NCBI GenBank assembly: GCA_022818135.1
Contig: JAFMSR010000017.1
Span: 38,610,392 to 38,674,391, forward strand
Direction of reading: 5' to 3'
Source of the DNA: Saxidomus purpurata
Lineage: Eukaryota; Mollusca; Bivalvia; Venerida; Veneridae
DNA: 64,000 bases
Shown here: positions 60,373 through 64,000 of the stretch, in pieces
Layout: each line of letters begins with the position of its first letter
Position numbering within the stretch: position 1 is the first letter of the stretch
Notes under the pieces: model-generated
Databases searched by the model: none
What the model saw: only the letters and a program-made list of their open reading frames with translations
What the model was told of the DNA's origin: nothing
Translations under genes and position numbers: made by a program

Positions 60373-61284
60373 ATGACTTATGAATCAGTAATCCGAATGA
60401 CTTATGAATCAGTAATCCGAATGACTTATGAATCAGTAATCCGAATGACTTATGAATCAGTAATCCGAATGACTTATGGATCAGTAATCCGAATGACTAA
60501 TGACATGGATCAGTAATCCGAATGACTAATGAATCAGTAATCCGAATGACTTATGGATCAGTAATCCGAATGACTAATGAATCAGTAATCCGAATGACTT
60601 ATGGATCAGTAATCCGAATGACTAATGAATCAGTAATCCGAATGACTTATGGATCAGTAATCCGAATGACTTATGGATCAGTAATCCGAATGACTAATGA
60701 ATCAGTAATCCGAATGACTTATGGATCAGTAATCCGAATGACTAATGAATCAGTAATCCGAATGACTTATGGATCAGTAATTCGAATGACTAATGAATCA
60801 GTAATCCGAATGACTAATGGATCAGTAATCCGAATGACTTATTGATCAGTAATCCGAATGACTAATGAATCAGTAATCCGAATGACTTATGGATCAGTAA
60901 TCCGAATGACTAATGAATCAGTAATCCGAATGACTTATGGATCAGTAATCCGAATGACTAATGAATCAGTAATCCGAATGACTTATGGATCAGTAATCCG
61001 AATGACTAATGAATCAGTAATCCGATGACTTATGAATCAGTAATCCGATGACTTATGAATCAGTCATCCGAATGACTTATGGATCAGTAATCCGAATGAC
61101 TTATGAATCAGTCATCCGAATGACTTATGGATCAGTAATCCGAATGACTTATGAATCAGTCATCCGAATGACTTATGGATCAGTAATCAGAATGACTTAT
61201 GAATCAGTCATCCGAATGACTTATGAATCAGTAATCCGAATGACTTATGGATCAGAAATCCGAATGACTATTGAATCAGTAATC
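60373..61284. repeat. 24-bp minisatellite, about 38 copies, with 48-bp higher-order period
   Basis: Unit atgacttatggatcagtaat plus ccga. In the middle, ttatgga and taatgaa units alternate strictly, giving a 48-bp higher-order repeat. In frame it reads MTYGSVIR/MTNESVIR octads over 107- and 113-codon frames, every unit starting with ATG. Confidence 0.95.
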
Positions 61285-61318
61285 TTTGGTAAACGCTGGG
61301 TGTTACATCTTATATTCG

Positions 61319-61570
61319 TTAAAGGGACATATCCTACATATAGCCAATTATATTCTCGAAACATAGATAATGTGTTCAATGAACGTTAAATGATAAATTA
61401 ATACAATTTCATAGGATGGCGAAAAATGCCTCACTTTACAACAATTAAACAATATAGAGGCTTTCTGTCATAAATCGATCGCATCCACCTATTAATTGTA
61501 CAACAACAACTCTACATTAAATAATTTTTGTTATTTAGTTTGGCATCCGTTATAGGGTATGTCCCTTTAA
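61319..61570. mobile_element. TTAA MITE family 2, internally deleted copy
   Basis: TTAAAGGGACATATCCTACA left, GGGTATGTCCCTTTAA right; 252 bp, about 120-140 bp shorter than the longest copies. Confidence 0.9.
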
Positions 61571-62016
61571 AGCGACTGCACTCCAAATTCTTAGTAAATT
61601 TTAATTTTTTGGTAAAATCAATATATATTCAATTTGTCAGCATCAAGATTATTTTCTTTGTGTAAGAGCTAAAAATAAAGGTAGAAAAAAATATTTACCC
61701 GAGCCAGGTTTTGAACTCGGATCTTTGGGCTTACAAAAAAATTTACAGGGGCTTAACCCACTACACTATGGAGTCAGCTGATTTGATGAGATTTAAAAAT
61801 ATTGATATACCAAAGAGCCCACCCCGTTAGTCACGGGGTGATATTTTCTACAATAAAAGTAAGCAAAACAACACATTTTAATTGTTTCTTTTGTTAGAAA
61901 ACTTGTCACGTTATCATAATACAATGCCCCTGATACAGTAATGACAATTGTTTTCTTGAAATTGAAAATTTTCTTTTTTTAGCGTAACTTGTCCATCTGG
62001 AGTGCAGTCGCTTTAA
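61567..62016. mobile_element. TTAA MITE family 4 carrying a tRNA-like segment
   Basis: TTAAAGCGACTGCACTCCA left and TGGAGTGCAGTCGCTTTAA right, perfect 19-bp ends; 450 bp. On the minus strand about 61,785-61,700 lies a tRNA-like stretch: tagtgtagtgggttaagc (A box) and gagttcaaaacctggctc (B-box-like). Confidence 0.9.
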
Positions 62017-62028
62017 TTATGTACTTAC

Positions 62029-62109
62029 CATTTTCATTTGCCCTTTACACTGAAGACAGGTATCATCATCAACTGAGTCTATATAATCACATTGCCTATA
62101 CGGGCCCAT
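62029..62109 (-). CDS. Candidate exon of a cysteine-containing protein
   Basis: On the minus strand an open frame reads CDYIDSVDDDTCLQCKGQ and ends KM at a consensus donor atg|gtaagt. Either an ATG at 62,109 (MGPYRQ) or an acceptor tatag just before the first Cys could start it. The three-Cys spacing looks like part of a small disulfide domain. No partner exon was found, and the intron side is filled by a MITE. Weak call. Confidence 0.22.
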
Positions 62110-62535
62110 ATATATTTCTATATTAGACCATTTTATAGTATGAAAAGTAGCATTATTTATTTGAAGGAGCGCTCACTGAAAATAAACTTATTTAATAACG
62201 AAAGTTGCCGATCAGGAACATACTGCATGGATGGTTGGTGCTTTAGATTTGCACAGGTCGTAGAAGCAGAATCGTTTTGTGGCAGTACGGTACACGTCAA
62301 AGTGAAATTGTACTTCAAGGTGACTTCTTTCTATGATATTAAAAAAATTCCTGACCTATGCTTAAAGTCAAAAGTAGGTTTCAAAACTAAAATTAAAATC
62401 ATTGTATGCGTCTGTAACAGTTATTTTCCATCCAGTACAATGAAATTCTTTGTTGATTACTCCACCATTGATACCCGACCTACTGTAAACGCTGTATTGT
62501 TTTATCTGTATGCGCTATTAAGAGCAATCACTTGA
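62092..62535 (+). CDS. Hypothetical 147-codon ORF, cysteine-containing
   Basis: An uninterrupted plus-strand frame with ESCRSGTYCMDGWCFRF followed by further Cys residues (VVEAESFCGSTVH, DLCLKS, VCVCNSY). No signal peptide is evident at the N-terminus and no family is recognised. An ORF this long in AT-rich DNA is uncommon but not impossible by chance. It overlaps the minus-strand candidate exon, so at most one of the two is likely real. Confidence 0.2.
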   Translation: MPIRAHIYFYIRPFYSMKSSIIYLKERSLKINLFNNESCRSGTYCMDGWCFRFAQVVEAESFCGSTVHVKVKLYFKVTSFYDIKKIPDLCLKSKVGFKTKIKIIVCVCNSYFPSSTMKFFVDYSTIDTRPTVNAVLFYLYALLRAIT

Positions 62536-62674
62536 TGTGAATTATTTCTTGCATGTTTGCAAAGCATTAATTGTACTCTAAGTGGCGTATTTCACAACAA
62601 AGCATCATGGCCATTGTAACTTGGGTATTGTAACTTAATTTTGTTTCACATCAGATCTTATGTAGGGTTAACGC

Positions 62675-62794
62675 ACGTTTTTTCGTGTTATAACATCTGC
62701 AGAAAATGAGGGATGGTTGGTGCCCGAGCCCGTTAGGGCGAGGGCACCAACATATCCCGAGGGTTTCTGCAGGTGTTATAACATGAAAAAACGT
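62675..62794. repeat. Long hairpin, ~50-bp arms, GC-rich loop
   Basis: acgttttttcgtgttataac...tgttataacatgaaaaaacgt and ggttggtgccc...gggcacc pair over about 50 bases. The 16-base loop (gagcccgttagggcga) can itself fold. Confidence 0.85.
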
Positions 62795-62801
62795 TCGTTA
62801 G

Positions 62802-63118
62802 CGCTATTCTAGCATAAATAGCATAAAAATAAAAATGAAACGCTCTTATTAGTACGACGTTCATTAATGCGCGGGACAACGTCCGTGTTGTTTACGTCAT
62901 ATTTATGACGTCACCAGCGGTTTTTAAGCCCGGCACTGTTGACGCCGTACATGATGTAAGACTTGGGAGACAGGTCCATTGTTTACAATGGCCCTGTACT
63001 GCGCATAAATGAAAACGGGTTATAACGGCGCGTGAATCTCCCCGTTAACACACGTTTTATCTCCTGTTAAAACACCGTCAAAATGGGCAAAAACAGCACA
63101 TTTTATGCTAGAATGTAC
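62802..63118. mobile_element. Element with ATTCTAGCATAAA inverted ends
   Basis: attctagcataaa (62,805) and tttatgctagaat (63,102-63,114) are inverted. The interior is GC-richer, with tgacgtcaccagcggttttt and gttataacggcgcg. Together with the hairpin to its left it may form one larger element. Confidence 0.55.
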
Positions 63119-63373
63119 ATTAACAAGTAACAAAGAAATTATTGGAATAACTCAAACTGTAAATAAAGCACAGAAAAAGAACGCCGACATTGAAGATTAC
63201 ATTTATTAGAAAGAATGCAAAAAGACATACTCTACATATCTACGAAACAAAGAAATAAGGAATTGAGGATATATTACACATTGAAATCAGAAAACATAGT
63301 GCATTTAAGGCAACTATCGTCTAGTCTATAAGGGCGTAAAGAAATCAGTATAAAGTACAAACACAGGAGAGGG

Positions 63374-63766
63374 TTAAAGGGACAATCCCTATATCTAGCA
63401 GATTTTATTCTTCGAACATAAATAATGTGTCCAATAAAGTAAAATGATAAATATATACGATTTTAAAGAACAACTTATAACGACAAATGCTTCATTTTCT
63501 ACAAATAGTCAGCATAGAAACCTTCTGTAATGTATCGCTATCCACCTATTAATTGTACAACAACAACTTTATAGAGTATTAAACGGTTACAGTAACATAT
63601 TTTAAAACGCTGATTTTATCGATAATGACTGACATATATCGCTTAAACTTTTAGGTTGAGTTATAATACTCGCAAATATTCTAATTGTATGATTTGAAAT
63701 TAACTTTAATCACATAATCTATGTTTCGAGAATATAATCTGCTAGATATAGGGAGAGCCTCTTTAA
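63374..63766. mobile_element. TTAA MITE family 2, longest copy
   Basis: Left TTAAAGGGACAATCCCTATA, right gatatagggagagcctcttt ending in TTAA at 63,763-63,766; 393 bp. Confidence 0.88.
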
Positions 63767-64000
63767 TGAAAATCTTTCTTTGTTCTGATGGTTCTTATGT
63801 CGATGATTTAAAAAAAAATTTGTTTTTCCATTTTCTGTCTACATTTCTCTCCTTTTCTGAAATAAACAACAGCAACATATTCACATATTACCCATTACTC
63901 ACTTCTTTATATACTTTATATCGTGTGTTCCACTTACTTCCTTTATAATATTACAAAGTTTATTATACAATGTATAACATTTTTCAGGTACTGTTCATTT
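63767..64000. other. Window end, no recognised feature
   Basis: AT-rich with a short plus-strand frame (63,721-63,948) that starts inside the MITE; not gene-like. Confidence 0.4.

Overview
The window is animal nuclear DNA, AT-rich, with split genes (GT-AG introns) and a dense load of MITEs, tRNA-derived SINE-like copies and minisatellites. No prokaryotic gene organisation is visible. The repeat families match those I know from bivalve molluscs, probably a heterodont clam; this rests on recalled repeat types, not on a database search.

Left half (about 1 to 33 kb): one large gene on the minus strand, a Pumilio (PUM) family RNA-binding protein. I resolve a putative non-coding first exon (near 32.9 kb), the start-codon exon (32.4-32.65 kb) and 14 further coding exons down to 3131. 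Together they encode about 709 residues of the N-terminal region, then a stretch leading into the Pumilio homology domain. The eight PUF repeats are not in the window and should lie beyond its left edge. Splice phases agree at every junction except the last, where a small exon seems to be missing. The introns carry a six-copy repeat with a hairpin core, four arrays of a ~147-bp repeat, a 37-bp and a 39-bp minisatellite, several SINE-like copies and two adjacent DNA transposons with 5-bp target duplications.

Middle (33 to 50 kb): a decayed plus-strand LINE (34.7-37.3 kb), a ~155-bp tandem array (37.3-38.2 kb), more SINE-like copies, and a complete five-exon minus-strand gene (43,135-47,296). 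It encodes a 185-residue secreted protein with a signal peptide, a short helical region, a Thr/Ala/Glu/Ser-rich tract and a basic C-terminus. I do not recognise its family.

Right part (50 to 64 kb): three large minisatellites (50-bp, 43-bp and 24-bp units), many MITEs ending in TTAAAG, a long hairpin at 62.7 kb, and only weak gene candidates near 62 kb. Four MITE families share TTAA termini, which suggests mobilisation by one type of transposase.
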